A stretch of 64,000 nucleotides of DNA from Paralvinella palmiformis (GCA_025642065.1 JAODUP010000165.1:439501-503500); one strand, 5' to 3'; counted from the first letter of the stretch, positions 1-11,057 are shown. A program made the numbers and translations. Notes: generated by a model from the sequence alone, not told the origin.

Positions 1-44
1 CATCCAACGGGTGATTTCTTCCACTCTTTGGCCAGATCAGTCAC

Positions 45-1220
45 TCATCCAGCTAAAACAAATGCTGTCAAGTTGCCAATCGAGCTGCAAATGTGCTCCT
101 GATAATCGATGGGTGTACCACCTTCCAGTTCATCAACAGCGATGACGTAGCACCTGGAAGCAAACCATTACTTTTACATTAAATCTAATTTACTAGTCCC
201 TAGTGTTGTTGCCTGTGAGTAAAATATGTCACAAGTATTCAACAAACTAAAATTATACTCAATAGTGTTAAAGTACTATTTACAGTTTAAGTATAAGTTT
301 ATTGGGCATGGAACAGCAAACAAAATTTGTGCTGGTTATTAAACACGTGTATGAATTTTCTCTTACTTAGAAACAGTTGTTATGTGGATGCTGTTGATAT
401 GGATGCCCTTCTGGATGGTTGAATGAAACCCCAAAGTCACATTTTCGTTCTCCAGGATGGCCTCTGCTGTCTGGACATCAAGATCTTGGCCCATCATCTC
501 AATCGTGTTCAGATGCGGAACATTGTAAACAAATTGTCCACATCTAATAGCAAACTTGGGAAGAAGAATTGGAATATTGGCAGTAGGGACCAGAAGAAAA
601 GAAATGTAAATTAACTAAATTCTAAAATTGCAAGTGCGCAATTTAAATACCATTTGATGGTAACCTTTTTTCAGGTCAATAGGGAAACTACTTAACAAGT
701 AGACCAACATTATATCTAACACATTATACCTTTTGCCTTTTATATTAAGCTTAATTTATTAATTACTAATATGGTTGCCCAGGAGTAAATATTTTATTAT
801 AAGATGATAATATGTACCTGATTTACAATTGCATCGTGTACAAGAAGCTGTATGTCACGTGAATATGTTTTGGAGGACGTAACAAACATCCCAGTCTGGA
901 AGCCAGCAATTTCCTGCTGTAGCTGTTTAGTTTCGTTCTCAAGGTAACGGATGCTAGCAGAGCTTCATAATAAGGTTCCCTCTAACACATGTAGTTCTTC
1001 CTGTGTGTCGCCACATTTCTTTTATGCAGCTCTGAGCAGTGCCGGATTGTGCACTTTTTTGCAGCGGTTTATGACGTCTCCTGACTACCGACCGTACCCG
1101 CTTTGTATCTGTAATGTTGGATGCATCGCTGTGTATGTATGGAAGTATGTGTCCATAACACAGTCTTGAACATGAACTGGTTTTATTAAACAAGTATTGG
1201 TGTGCTACTGTACTACTGTG

Positions 1221-1261
<41 letters not shown>

Positions 1262-2329
1262 AACCACTAGGGAGAAGCGTACGCTATTATATAGCAGAAA
1301 TATATCATTACAGTATCCAGTAACTCCCGATTCTCATGCTCTTTATGCCGGAGATGCTTCTTTAAATCAACAATAGACCGATTAAATTACCCCCTGGAGG
1401 CACCATGCGGATGAATTTCTCACTACTGTCTAAGAATCACTGTGTTACATGGCGATTTTCACGTGTAGTGGCCGAAAAATGTCATACTTAAAAAGTGTGT
1501 ATAGCCTTTTTTCCTGCTATATTTGGATTTTATTTATAGTCTATTAAGGTTGTGTGTTCTCCAGATCATAATTTTGCATTAATAGCAATGGCATAGACTT
1601 TATCCAATAGATATATGCCACTAAACTAAGTAACGTTCAGCGCAGTTTGCATGGCTGTCATGGTCCGGCCTGTCTAGTTCAAACTTATCTTTTGTAGAAC
1701 CTTTGCCATCTGACATGACGATGTGAATGGATAAAATCAATGATCACATAGATTATAATTCAATGGGTGATTCCTATTACTGTAACATTGGTATTTATGC
1801 ATGATATCTTGTAATGAAAGTGAATTAATTGTTTTATTTTCTAAATCAGCCATTCGTGCAATGTTTACTACATTTAAATGTCAAGAGTGTTAATACTCTA
1901 ATGTATTTTTAAATAATGTATTTAACCCATTGAAATCTATGCTAAAAATTCCCTACCAGTAAACAATAATGAATGCTTAGCTGTGCCATTAATCTGGAAA
2001 GATCCCCATAATCATTGGGTTATATCCTGATAAATATTGTGTTAAATCCTTTGGAAAGACACAATCCTTCAGCTGAAATACTAGTCTCAGACTCCGTGTA
2101 TTGTGGAATAATTTGCTGAATGATGTCCAGTACTTATCGTTAGTGAAAAGTTGCTATCCCTTAATAACAGCCGGCGCCATAGCTGTTTCTAACCAGAGAC
2201 CGCAGTTGGTAACCGATGCAACGCATTTCGCATGGATCGGTCTATTAGCAGATCTTTCCGTTTCATTTTCTGATTCAAGACCTTGGCTGCCTGTATTTTC
2301 TTCAAATCATACTGTACAATCTTCTGCTG
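45..2329 (-). CDS. unrecognised multi-exon gene, 3' part
   Basis: I do not recognise this gene. Minus-strand segments read as protein and join in phase. Candidate exons in transcript order are about 2329-2201, 1359-1325 (both least certain), 953-818, 554-367 and 153-45. The last three are the best supported: each has a pyrimidine-rich AG acceptor, the first two end in GT donors (gtacat, gtaaga), and all phases agree. The early exons are rich in Lys, Arg and Glu and look like coiled coil (LENETKQLQQE). The exon at 367-554 contains FAIRCGQFVYNVPH and AEAILENENVTLGF, and the last exon contains CYVIAVDELEGG before TGA at 45-47. The reading frame after that TGA still looks coding (DLAKEWKK), so the stop may be a nonsense mutation and the locus a pseudogene. 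It could be a host gene or a mobile-element-derived protein. Confidence 0.45.
1222..1256. repeat. (GT)n microsatellite
   Basis: About 17 GT units lie in the intron between the candidate exons at 953 and 1325 of the left-edge minus-strand gene. Confidence 0.9.
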
Positions 2330-3065
2330 CTACTATTTGTAAGCAGGTGGCTTCAAACGTGCCGTGTATAAAAGTTCCCGCAAATATTGACACGATGTGG
2401 ACCGTTGGAGTTTTCTGGAAACGACAATGTTGACTGAAGAACCTGTGACGTCAGATTCCAACTCATGACTGCTTTTAGGTTGTGCAGTGGGTGCGATATA
2501 TAGTTTGGAAGTGTCAAACTACAAAGCACAGACAGTTTCATTTCTTTTTGTACCAATCTCTGGATTTGATACTTCTACAAAGTTCCCCGGAGAGCCAGGA
2601 CATAATTGCTCTCTTAACAGTCTGCCGGTTGAGGTAACCGCGAGGACTGATTTTGCAAATAAATAAAAAGAATGCGTCCATTAAGCAATGGAGGAGGCAC
2701 AGCATTATCTGTACTGTATGTTGTCAATGTGTACTTCTTTGTTATGCCATGTTGTTGTGAAGTTGAGTTTGATCACTCACTCACTCACTCACTCACTCAC
2801 TCACTCACTCACTCACTCACTTCCTCACTCACTCACTCAGTCAGTCAGTCACAAGTTATGGGGTTTTCTCAAACCGTCTGTCATGCTTATTTACACAGTT
2901 GCCGCACGGGACGAGTGAAGATTTGAATTACGTCAAGTTTACACTGCCTCACTGTTTCCACTTTGAGTGTTTACGATGACTGGGACGTACGCTTACTCCT
3001 GAGAACATATTGTTCTTGTAATGTATTATATTGCTATTGCGTAAATACTTGTGAGCGAATCTAAC
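2330..3065. other. no gene seen; (ACTC)n tract
   Basis: This holds a perfect to near-perfect ACTC tetranucleotide array at about 2774-2850, which creates several artefactual serine/leucine/threonine reading frames. I see nothing else here that supports a gene. Confidence 0.7.
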
Positions 3066-3207
3066 TGTATTATTATATGAACAACGTGTGGTTTTGCCGT
3101 TTATATCCCGCCAATTTGTATTAACTAAACATCACCTACAATAATAATGTATCTGCGGCGCCTTATGTAGCAATACATATGAAAGGGCCTTTCCTATTAT
3201 CAATACG
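3066..3207 (-). repeat. gypsy 3' LTR (left copy)
   Basis: This is the left LTR of the gypsy element. It shares a colinear block with 9042-9178 that includes tttatatcccgccaattt and aatgtatctgcgg. On the minus strand it should run TG to CA; this copy has a substitution at the TG end. The two LTRs differ at many sites, which points to an old insertion. Confidence 0.75.
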
Positions 3208-3647
3208 TCTTCCCTTGTTTTAAATATTAACTGGTCAGGTGTTGCTAATTACTCTATTTATTGTAACAAAATCTACAATTTATAATCATCTTAATTAGGA
3301 AAAATTTCAGTAATTTCATCATAATATAGAGACCAAAGTTTATCAATAGCAATGCTAAAATTGTAACAGTGTATGCAAGATATTGAATGATAAATGGCTA
3401 AAACATCAACTATGAAAAACTGTTCTTACATCTTATTCACAACATTCATGGATATCATGCAATGCAATAAATCAATATAATACATAGTAAATAAACCAAT
3501 CAACATGCGATTTTCAATGTCATTATCAACATTGTTCAATAAGTCTCTGTGGCACTTTCACTGGACGGGAGCTACGTCTCTGTGCTACAGGCTGCTCTAC
3601 AGTCTCTGGACCAGCAGTGTGAGTGACTGCAGACATAATAGGAGCTG

Positions 3648-4241
3648 CTACTTGGGAAGTCGGTTATATTGTACTTGTAATACGCTCATCTGAGTGAGAG
3701 GCATAACCATCTTTGTCATGAAATTGCTCCTGGTTCTTCCTGAGATGTCTCCTATTCCTACGGAAACCGTGCCCATCCTCAGTAATAACATTATAAGATC
3801 TTGGGCTTTCAGAACTGACCACTCGTGCCAATCTACTCCAACATTGTTATTATCATCCTGGATGCACACAATATCACCATGCTTCAGGGATTTAAGCTCC
3901 TTACCACTTTTATTGTAATAGCTATGAGTGCTATTTTGAAATGTTGCATTAACACTACCACCACATACAAGGTCCGATACACTGGGAATCCTGATGCGGA
4001 GTTTTTTGTTCCCATAAGTAACTCAGCGAGTATCCACATGCCAGTGGACTGGATCTGTAACTAAGTAGCGCAAGATATGGGTCGTTTCCTGATTCTATGG
4101 CCTTAATGAGCAGATCTTTTACAGTCCATACACCTTTCTCTGCCATTAGACTGGAGATATCTGGGCTTGATGTTGTGTGACTAAAACCATATTCTCTTGC
4201 AAACAAACGGAAGAATTCCGAGCTGAATTGGGGACCATTGT
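3648..4241 (-). pseudogene. gypsy integrase, core second half and C-terminal domain
   Basis: The catalytic-core motif SDNGPQFSSEFF is visible just left of the LINE junction at about 4241, and is followed by the weakly conserved SYRSSPL region. The downstream segment (about 3700-3870) carries KSLKHGDIVCIQD and the arginine-rich end typical of gypsy integrase C-termini, but in other frames. The first half of the core lies beyond the LINE, at about 6009-6200, ending FARHGIPEQVI. Frameshifts and stops make this a relic. Confidence 0.75.
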
Positions 4242-6008
4242 CACTGACCATTGGTAGAAGAGTCCTGCATATCCATGATGGATACATTTGAGCCTTTTAC
4301 AGAGACTGATATCAGACAGTTGCTGAAAAAGTCATCTAATGCTTTCTGTGCAGTTGACCCTATGCCTACATGGCTTGTGAAAGATTGTCTGGATGTTCTG
4401 ATAAACCCAATTACAAATATAGTTAATAAATCATTATCTCTGGGTGTTTTCCCAAGATCCATGAAAGCTGCCCTTGTAAAACCATTAATAAAAAACCACA
4501 CTCTGGACTGTAATATTCTAAACAATTACAGACCTGTTTCAAATCTTACATTTTTATCTAAAGTTATAGAAAAGGCAGTTGCTTTCCATCTAAACAAATA
4601 TTTAATCAATAATAACCTTAATGAATCACTACAGTCTGCCTATAAAAGTGGTCACAGCACTGAAACAGCCTTGGTTCAGTGAAAAATGATATTATGATGT
4701 CAATTGATCAAGGTAAGCCAGTAATACTTGTTCTTCTGGACCTGTCTGCTGCATTTGATACAGTTGACCATAATGTACTTTTCTCTAGGTTAAAAGACAT
4801 GTTTGGTCTGTCAGGTAGAGTACTTGAATGGTTTAGATCCTATCTGGAACAACGCTCCCAGAGAGTGTCTGTTCATGGTATTTTATCTGACATTCAGTTT
4901 TTGTTATCTGGTGTACCACAGGGTTCAGTTCTTGGTCCTCTGGTTTTCACAATGTATACCCGTCCTCTTGGGATCATTGCGCAGCGATATGGGATTAAAT
5001 ATCACTTGTATGCTGATGACACACAGCTGTATATATCACTGGATCCTGACAATGAGTTAAATTTCTCCTCTTCCTTGAAGAATTTAGAACATTGTATTGC
5101 CGATATCCGGCTATGGATGACTCAAAATCTTCTAAAACTAAATGATAATAAAACAAATATTTTATATTTGGCATCACCACATTGTGTTAAATCCCTAAAG
5201 ACACCAGCATTACAGATGGGTGCATCTTCGATTACCCCTAATGGGTCAGTAAAAAATCTAGGGGTTATTTTTGACCAATGTATTAACATGCATGAACATG
5301 TCACATCAGTATGCCGAGCTGCCTACTACCATCTTAAGAACATCCACTGTTTAAAAGCATTCTTGACACAAGAATCACTTTTAACTGTAGTTCATGCCTT
5401 TGTTACATCTCGTATAGACTATTGTAACTCCCTGTTATATGGCATATCTGATTATAACATTAATCGCCTTCAGCGAATTCAGAATAGTGCAGCTCGCATT
5501 GTAACAAATACTAGAAAATATGATCATATTACCCCAATTCTTCAAAAACTACATTGGCTACCTGTTAGACAGCGTATCCATTTAAGATTCTGTTAATAAC
5601 TTATAAATCTATTAATGATATGGCACCAGAATACCTGTGTGAACTGGTTTCCATTAGAAAGTCATCCCGAAAACTCAGGTCATCCAGTCAGATACTATTG
5701 CAGGTGCCAGTGTCTCGGCTCAAGTCATATGGTGATTGTGCGTTTAGTGTTGCAGCCCCCAATTTGTGGAATAAGTTGCCGGCAAATATTAGAAATTCGT
5801 CGTCTCTTGGAAATTTTAAGTCTCTTCTAAAAACACACCTATTTAAGGTCGCTTTCACAGATAAATAATTATTATCTTTTAAATCATTACAGGGTTTTTA
5901 CAGACATTATTTGGGGTATTATTAAATTACATATTATTTGTACAGCGCCTTTGAATGGCTCCTGCTAGTAAGGGCGCTTTATTAAATATACATTATTATT
6001 ATTATTAT
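4242..6008 (+). mobile_element. LINE copy 1 (CR1/L2-like), 5' truncated
   Basis: A non-LTR retrotransposon fragment begins inside the reverse transcriptase N-terminal region, runs through the whole RT and ends in a short 3' tail followed by (ATT)n. It lacks an endonuclease, so it is 5' truncated. It interrupts the gypsy integrase. Its 3' tail, containing gcctttgaatggctcctgct, recurs at 7047-7196, about 29226-29628 and about 58674-59457, which defines one LINE family in the window. The RT style (LDLSAAFDTVDH, GVPQGSVLGPL, YADDTQLY) fits the CR1/L2 part of the Jockey superfamily; the exact clade is inference. Confidence 0.9.
4251..5868 (+). pseudogene. LINE reverse transcriptase, two frameshifts
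   Basis: Three overlapping frames together make one RT. 4251-4682 carries the fingers region (NNYRPVSNLTFLSKVIEKA). 4679-5596 carries the palm with LDLSAAFDTVDH, GVPQGSVLGP and the intact catalytic YADD, then the thumb. 5620-5868 carries the C-terminal part (LWNKLPANIRNSSSLGNFK). A one-base shift lies near 4679 and another near 5582, where the copy at 59030 keeps one more T. The catalytic residues are preserved, so the copy decayed recently relative to the gypsy host. No endonuclease domain is present. Confidence 0.85.
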
Positions 6009-6282
6009 GATCACTTGTTCTGGAATTCCATGACGTGCAAACATGGATTTAACATGCGTAATTACAGTGTCTGATGTTCTGTTTTGTGAGAAGTAATCGA
6101 TTGCTAATAAATATGTCTTGTTTCCTAGCTGGACTAGATCCATACCAATCTTCTCCTATGGTTTTGTCTAGTCATGTTGTATGATCGTCTCCTTCTGCTG
6201 GGACCTCTGATGTTGCTGACATGGAATACAGAACACGATCATGTTCGATATATCATTGTTCATGTTTGGCCAATACATGACC

Positions 6283-7046
6283 TCACGGGCGTCTTGTCTT
6301 CTCAATACCCATATGTCCATCATCCAAACGACTTAGCATGAATGATTGCATAGAGGAGGGTAATATTATCCCCTGGCCCTTCAGGAGTACACCATTCACT
6401 AAAGATATATCTTCACTAAAACTATAGTATGGTTGACATAAACGAGCATATGGGCCAGACCATCCATCTAGAACATGTTTCAGCACTTGTGAAAGTTTAT
6501 ACATGTAGTGTGTTTTAGTTTCACGAGATATTTCCTCCCACTTCTGTTCGCTGACAGGAAGTGAGTTGATAATCATGTCTACGTGAACTTTTACATCTGC
6601 TTCAGTCGAACTCTCACGATTCGGTTTTGATACACGGGACAATAAATCAACCCATACTAAATGCTTGCCAGATCAGTTCAAATATGTATGGCTGAAGTTT
6701 TAGTAATAATCTTTGGATACTGGGTGGACAGTCTGATAAGTTACGTCTTGCAATACTGATAAGCGGCTTGTGGTCTGTCTCCAGTATTACGTCTTTACCA
6801 TAAATATACTGGCGAAATATTTCACATCCAAATGCATTTCCAAGAGTTTCTTTTTCTATTTGCCCATAACGCGTTTCTGCACTTGTTAGTGTGCACGATG
6901 CAAATGATACTGGGTGCCAGCGAGAATCATGTTCTTGTAAGAGGACAGCTCCAATGCCGTCTTTGGACGCGTCTGAATTTATCATTGTCGGTAGCGATGG
7001 ATCGTAAAATTTAAGAACTGGCTCAGACACGATCACTTGTTTAACA
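6283..7046 (-). pseudogene. gypsy RNase H and integrase zinc-binding region
   Basis: 6647-7036 encodes an RNase H domain. VLKFYDPSLPTMINSDASKD holds the first catalytic Asp, ETLGNAFGCEIFRQYIYG follows, and ETDHKPL holds a later catalytic Asp. A one-base frameshift near 6645 leads into 6283-6642, which ends in GHMGIEKTRR, the histidine part of the HHCC zinc-binding domain that precedes integrase. The remaining integrase core first half continues to about 6009 in other frames. Confidence 0.85.
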
Positions 7047-7196
7047 TAATAATTATTATCTTTTAAATCATTACAGGGTTCTTACCGACACATTATTTGG
7101 GGTATTATTATATTACATATTATGTGTACAGTGCCTTTGAATGGCTCCTGCTAGTAAGGCCACTTTATTAAATATACATTACTATTATTATTATTA
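7047..7196 (+). mobile_element. LINE 3' tail fragment inside gypsy RT
   Basis: About 150 bp of the same LINE 3' tail seen at the end of copy 1, again ending in an ATT-rich stretch. It is extremely 5' truncated, and contains only the last 3' untranslated bases. It sits exactly where the catalytic centre of the gypsy reverse transcriptase should be. Confidence 0.85.
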
Positions 7197-7605
7197 GTCG
7201 GTTGAAACAATACCGTCCAAATGGTGTATTGAATGTACATAATCTGGCACTGGATTTGTCCAGCTCAATCTGCCAGAATCCATTTGAAGCATCTAGCTTA
7301 GTGAACCACTTAGCTCCAGCCATCTCGGCTGTAATCTCCGTCTTTGTTGGTAGATGAAAATGTTCACGTTTATTGTTCTTGTTTAGGTCACGTGGATCAA
7401 TACACAATCTAAGTTGACTAGTTTTCTTCTCTACGATCACCAGTGAATTTACCCAATCTGTAGGCTCATCCACTTTAGACACAATGTTTAGTTTTTCAGA
7501 TTTGTTCAACTCTTTGTGCAGTCTATTGCGCAATGAAATTGGTACTTTTCGTGGCACACGTACCACCGGAGATGCTTCCTCTTTAAGTTCAATGTATTGT
7601 TTCAC
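7197..7605 (-). pseudogene. gypsy reverse transcriptase, N-terminal half only
   Basis: The fingers/palm start is clear: VPISLRNRLHKELNK, LRLCIDPRDLNK and KWFTKLDASNGFWQIELD, with the first catalytic Asp in the LDAS motif, then TFNTPFGRYCFNRL. The frame then runs into LINE tail sequence. The YxDD box and about 130 residues up to the start of RNase H are missing, so the enzyme was destroyed by deletion as well as insertion. Confidence 0.85.
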
Positions 7606-8170
7606 CTGTAGGCATCAGATGCCTTTGAATACATCGTCATATTCCTGGACTGATTATAGCATATATTCCTTTCACCAATCTTAGGTGAATACAGGCGTTT
7701 TCCTAAAAGTGCAATGTTATCTGTGTCTACGACTGCAAACATAACTTTATATGTTTTGTGTTTCAGTGTGAGGGTAAGCCTTGTCATTCCTACACACGGT
7801 ATTGGTTGGTTGTTATATGCTTCTAATTTGACACTGTTCTTTATGATTCTTTTCTTTGCTCGTATGTTTTCATAGTCTTTCAATGGCAGTATATCCATTT
7901 GGGAGCTAGTGTCCAGTTTGTATGGGATGATAACATCTTCCGTTTGGATTGGCGTAATCCAATCATCGTCATTTTCTGCTTCAATTGCATCGATCAAAAG
8001 TGGCATGTCATCCCTCTCTGTGTTTAACGTTTCATTTGACAGTGATATATTGTTGATGGCTCCAACAAATAACGTGTCCGGATATACTTCCTGTTCATCA
8101 TGTTCATCAAGAGCATGGACCTTCTTGATCTTGTTTGTTTTGTGAGGGCTGCAGGCCTTGCAGACAGTTG
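7602..8170 (-). pseudogene. gypsy protease region
   Basis: The minus-strand frame 7602-8006 contains KLDTSSQMDILP, the position of the DTG/DSG motif of a retropepsin (here DTSS), followed by KTYKVMFAVVDTDNIALLG, the usual downstream strand with an ILG-like motif. Upstream to 8170 the frame carries the linker between zinc knuckle and protease. The assignment rests on order between Gag and RT plus these motifs. Confidence 0.65.
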
Positions 8171-8204
8171 CAGTGATTTAACGTTACACATTTATGACAT
8201 GTTT

Positions 8205-8347
8205 TACCGTGTTCGAATCCCGGCGTGGGCATATCTGAAGGTTGTTTCGTCTTTCACTTCATCTCATTAACCTTTGGAAGTCGGCCCATTTAGCCTACCT
8301 TGTGCACAAAAGTGGGCGTAAAACATCAACCATCATCATCATTACCA
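8205..8347 (+). mobile_element. tRNA-derived SINE A, 5' truncated, in gypsy Gag
   Basis: This copy begins at the B-box (GTTCGAATCCCGG) and runs through the conserved GGCCCATTTAGCCTACC-like block to a (CATCAT)n tail. It splits the gypsy zinc knuckle: NCPAH lies on one side and a Cys-X2-Cys on the other. Confidence 0.85.
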
Positions 8348-9009
8348 TGCGCTGGGCAGTTACGAGCTTCACGTACATTCACACAGCTGTAATATTTGAT
8401 TTGTGTCACGGTTCCACCACACGCACCAACTTGAATCTGGCCTCGACCAAGATAGGTACCGTTTCTGTATGCAGATCTACGCAGAGCACCTGGCGGAATG
8501 TTGTATTCTTTTGATTAACAAAATCAACATGTTTATCTGATGTAGATTGGAGTAGTTTTAACTGTTTACTTGCCGTTTCTGCAGCTTTGCATATCTGAAT
8601 AGCCTTGGGGAGGTATAATTCAGCTTCACGGAGCAATCGTCCCTGAACTGTTGGATCGTTAGTCCCGATAACTATTTTATCACGAATTAAACTATTCCTC
8701 AATGTTCCAAAATGATAGTTCTTTGTCAAGTCTGTAATGTCTGTCAACCAATGGCAATTGTCAAATAGGTCATCCGGGGTTTTTTGCATTCTCATTCTAA
8801 ACACAAATCTCATACCTTTCGTTTATTTTGGGCTTACAATACACCTCAAATTTAGCCCGAACTGAATGATATTTATCCTTCTCTTCATCCGTAAAAGTGA
8901 AGGTATTATTGATATAGTTCAAATGCTTGTATAAAACGTCTCCAGTTTTCCCCAACATTCCCAGTACATTGTATGTGACTGGTAGGGGGGGGGGCTTGAT
9001 CTGATCCAT
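8348..9009 (-). pseudogene. gypsy Gag
   Basis: Gag starts at ATG 9009, about 33 bases inside the right-hand (5') LTR. Frame 8797-9009 contains FEVYCKPKINERYE. A one-base shift at about 8805 leads into RFVFRMRMQKTPDDLF, TKNYHFGTLRNSLIRDKIV and ITDL-type sequence in 8406-8813, typical of retroviral-type Gag near the capsid C-terminus. A zinc-knuckle relic follows (NCPAH) up to the SINE at 8347. Confidence 0.8.
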
Positions 9010-9041
9010 ATTTCGTGGGTTATTTTTTGTTTCTCGTACCG

Positions 9042-9178
9042 TGTATTATTATATGAACATGGTTTTGCCATTTATATCCCGCCAATTTTTATTAACTAAA
9101 CTTCATCTACAATAACAATGTATCTGCGGTGCCTTATGTAGAAATACATATGAAATGGACTTTCCCATTATCAATACA
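9042..9178 (-). repeat. gypsy 5' LTR (right copy)
   Basis: This is the partner of 3066-3207. The minus-strand element starts here at TGTATTGATAATGG and transcription would run leftwards into Gag at 9009. A poly-G stretch lies just downstream in the Gag start region. Confidence 0.75.
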
Positions 9179-9998
9179 TTAACTTCGCACATGCGCATTA
9201 AAGCACTTTTAGTTGATATGTGTTGATATTATATAAAGATTTTTTTTGACTTCTGAATATTTATTCTCAGCCACATGGGATGAACGCATAACGAAGCTCG
9301 GCGCAAGTTCAATCCGATTAAGATGTAAAACCAGGAATTACTATTAAACAAAACTTCGTCATTGGCTAATACTCTATGAATAGAGAAGCAGGTAAATTAT
9401 ATACGTAAGTCCTGTTGTTATCAAATAAGAAACATAGAACCCATTCCTAAGTCTTATAATTTCTCGACTAGACTATGGCAATGCATTGCTATATAATTCA
9501 GTGGAGATTTTCTAGTTTATATCTGCTGAAGATGTGTTTGTGTTCAAGATGACTGGTCACGATATCTAGAATTGGCCAACAATAGCCCCTTCCATTGGCG
9601 CGAGAATTACCGATCAGTCGATAAACACCAATTAATACCCGAATGCAATTTCAAGTCAACTACGCGAGTTATTAACCAGAATATGGTCGCTTTGTACCAA
9701 TATTTCGGTATTATCAGTTGCCTCAAATTACAACCGCATAATGTATTAGAAGGTCGTTAAGAAACGAAACCTAGAATAAAATTACTTTTTAATGTTTAAC
9801 TGACCGCTATTCTGACATAATTGATCAATTATTTGCTGGTTTATAGTAGGATAGTATGCATTACGCCTTTTGATGACTGTATGCTTGTGTTGTTTAGCCT
9901 CAGTGCTGGTTTTGCGTGGCTACTCACCGGGAAAAAGAAACGCTTGAAGTGAAGTCTTTAATTGTTGGATGAAACACCGCACAAATAACAAAACTTAC
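9179..9998. other. no gene recognised
   Basis: About 820 bases of AT-rich sequence without a recognisable domain or repeat. A good donor-like site (gtgagt on the minus strand) lies near 9930. Confidence 0.5.
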
Positions 9999-10089
9999 GG
10001 GGTTCAGTCCTATACAACCTGGAGGTGCTATAGAGCAGTACGCCGTCAATATCTTTAACGGAAGCATTCCAGAAACACCTGCCAGCCAT
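9999..10089 (-). CDS. candidate first coding exon, unrecognised
   Basis: On the minus strand an ATG at 10089 opens 30 codons (MAGRCFWNASVKDIDGVLL at the start) that end at a strong donor, CCCC|gtaagttt, in phase 1. An overlapping frame continues to a second strong donor (gtgagtag) near 9932, so the exon could be longer or read in the other frame. I do not recognise the protein. It points leftwards, towards the gypsy element and the unknown gene at 45-2329, and could be its first exon, but nothing ties them together. Confidence 0.3.
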
Positions 10090-10950
10090 TCGACTTTATT
10101 GTTAGATCTCAAATATTCTATCAGTTATAGTCACCGACAAGAAATTCCATTCCCATATTTACTTTATCACGACCAACGCAACGCACATTTTCTACAGTAA
10201 CAGTTCTAGTTTCCCAATGTACGTATCCATTGCATTTCATAAAAGGAGTATTAATCCATTCGTTTCCATATAGGTTTTTAAAACAAAATTAAAAAACTAA
10301 ACCACAGTATGTGAATTTTCTACCAAACAAACAAAAACAGGTTTTTCAACTCTCGTGTTTTAGTCATTACAAATGACTGTTTGTATATTATATACAACTA
10401 TTAATTAATCCGGTATATAGATACTAAAATAGACCATCAGTTTATATAAATATCACCGAAGGATTCAGATTCCAGGTATGATTGTATTTAACCCCCCCCC
10501 CTCACTCAAAAAAAAGAAATAAGGTTATACACGACCGGATTGCTGAATTTAGATGGCGCGCATTGTGTTAACATCTTTCCAAAAATTACTTTGGAAAAAG
10601 GAAAGCTGAGCAATCCTTAATGTGTGCGATTCGGTTGATCTAAACATCGTACAACATCGATCACCGGATTGATGACATACGGATGTTAGAAACTTTCTGC
10701 TGTAGCAGCGACATATAATAATGTCCACCCACCTATCATCATCATCATCATCATCACCACCCACTAGTAGATTACTGATAGCTTAGCATGCAATAATACA
10801 GTTCTTCAAACACCCAGGCAGCTTCTCCATGACAATATGTTCAAGACTAGGTTTATTGGAAAATTACAGAGTCCATGCATTAACTGGCCAGAAAAGACAC
10901 ATATATATACTCGATCACTAAAGACAATATCAGCCTTTAGTTAACACGTT

Positions 10951-11057
10951 TGTAACAATCCAACCTGCTGTAATAATCCAACCTTCTGTAACAGTCTATA
11001 ACCTGGTGTAACAGTCTATAACCTGCTGTAACAGCCTAACCTGCTGTAACAATCAGA
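10951..11057. repeat. short tandem repeat, about 20-bp unit
   Basis: Five to six diverged units built on ctgtaacarycyaacctg follow each other. The flanks from 10090 to 11910 hold otherwise only AT-rich sequence, an (ATC)n run at about 10736-10757 and a (TA)n tract at 11354-11387. Confidence 0.7.

Larger units (their letters stand above)
3066..9178 (-). mobile_element. Ty3/gypsy LTR retrotransposon with nested insertions
   Basis: A degenerate but structurally complete gypsy-class element lies on the minus strand. Two related terminal repeats of about 140 bp (3066-3207 and 9042-9178) bound it, and the flanks show a 4-of-5 match for a target duplication (ctaac left, ttaac right). Between them, read right to left, come Gag with a zinc knuckle, aspartic protease region, reverse transcriptase, RNase H, the integrase zinc-binding region, the integrase core and an integrase C-terminal domain containing RRNRRHLR-like sequence in a shifted frame. 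The order protease-RT-RNase H-integrase is diagnostic of Ty3/gypsy. Every reading frame is broken by stops, frameshifts or insertions, so the copy cannot be autonomous. Three later insertions sit inside it: a LINE at 4242-6008, a LINE tail at 7047-7196 and a SINE at 8205-8347. Confidence 0.85.

Noticed and set aside
2101..2433. 110-codon plus-strand open frame
   Set aside because: Antisense to a minus-strand exon candidate with lysine-rich coding character; no supporting motif.
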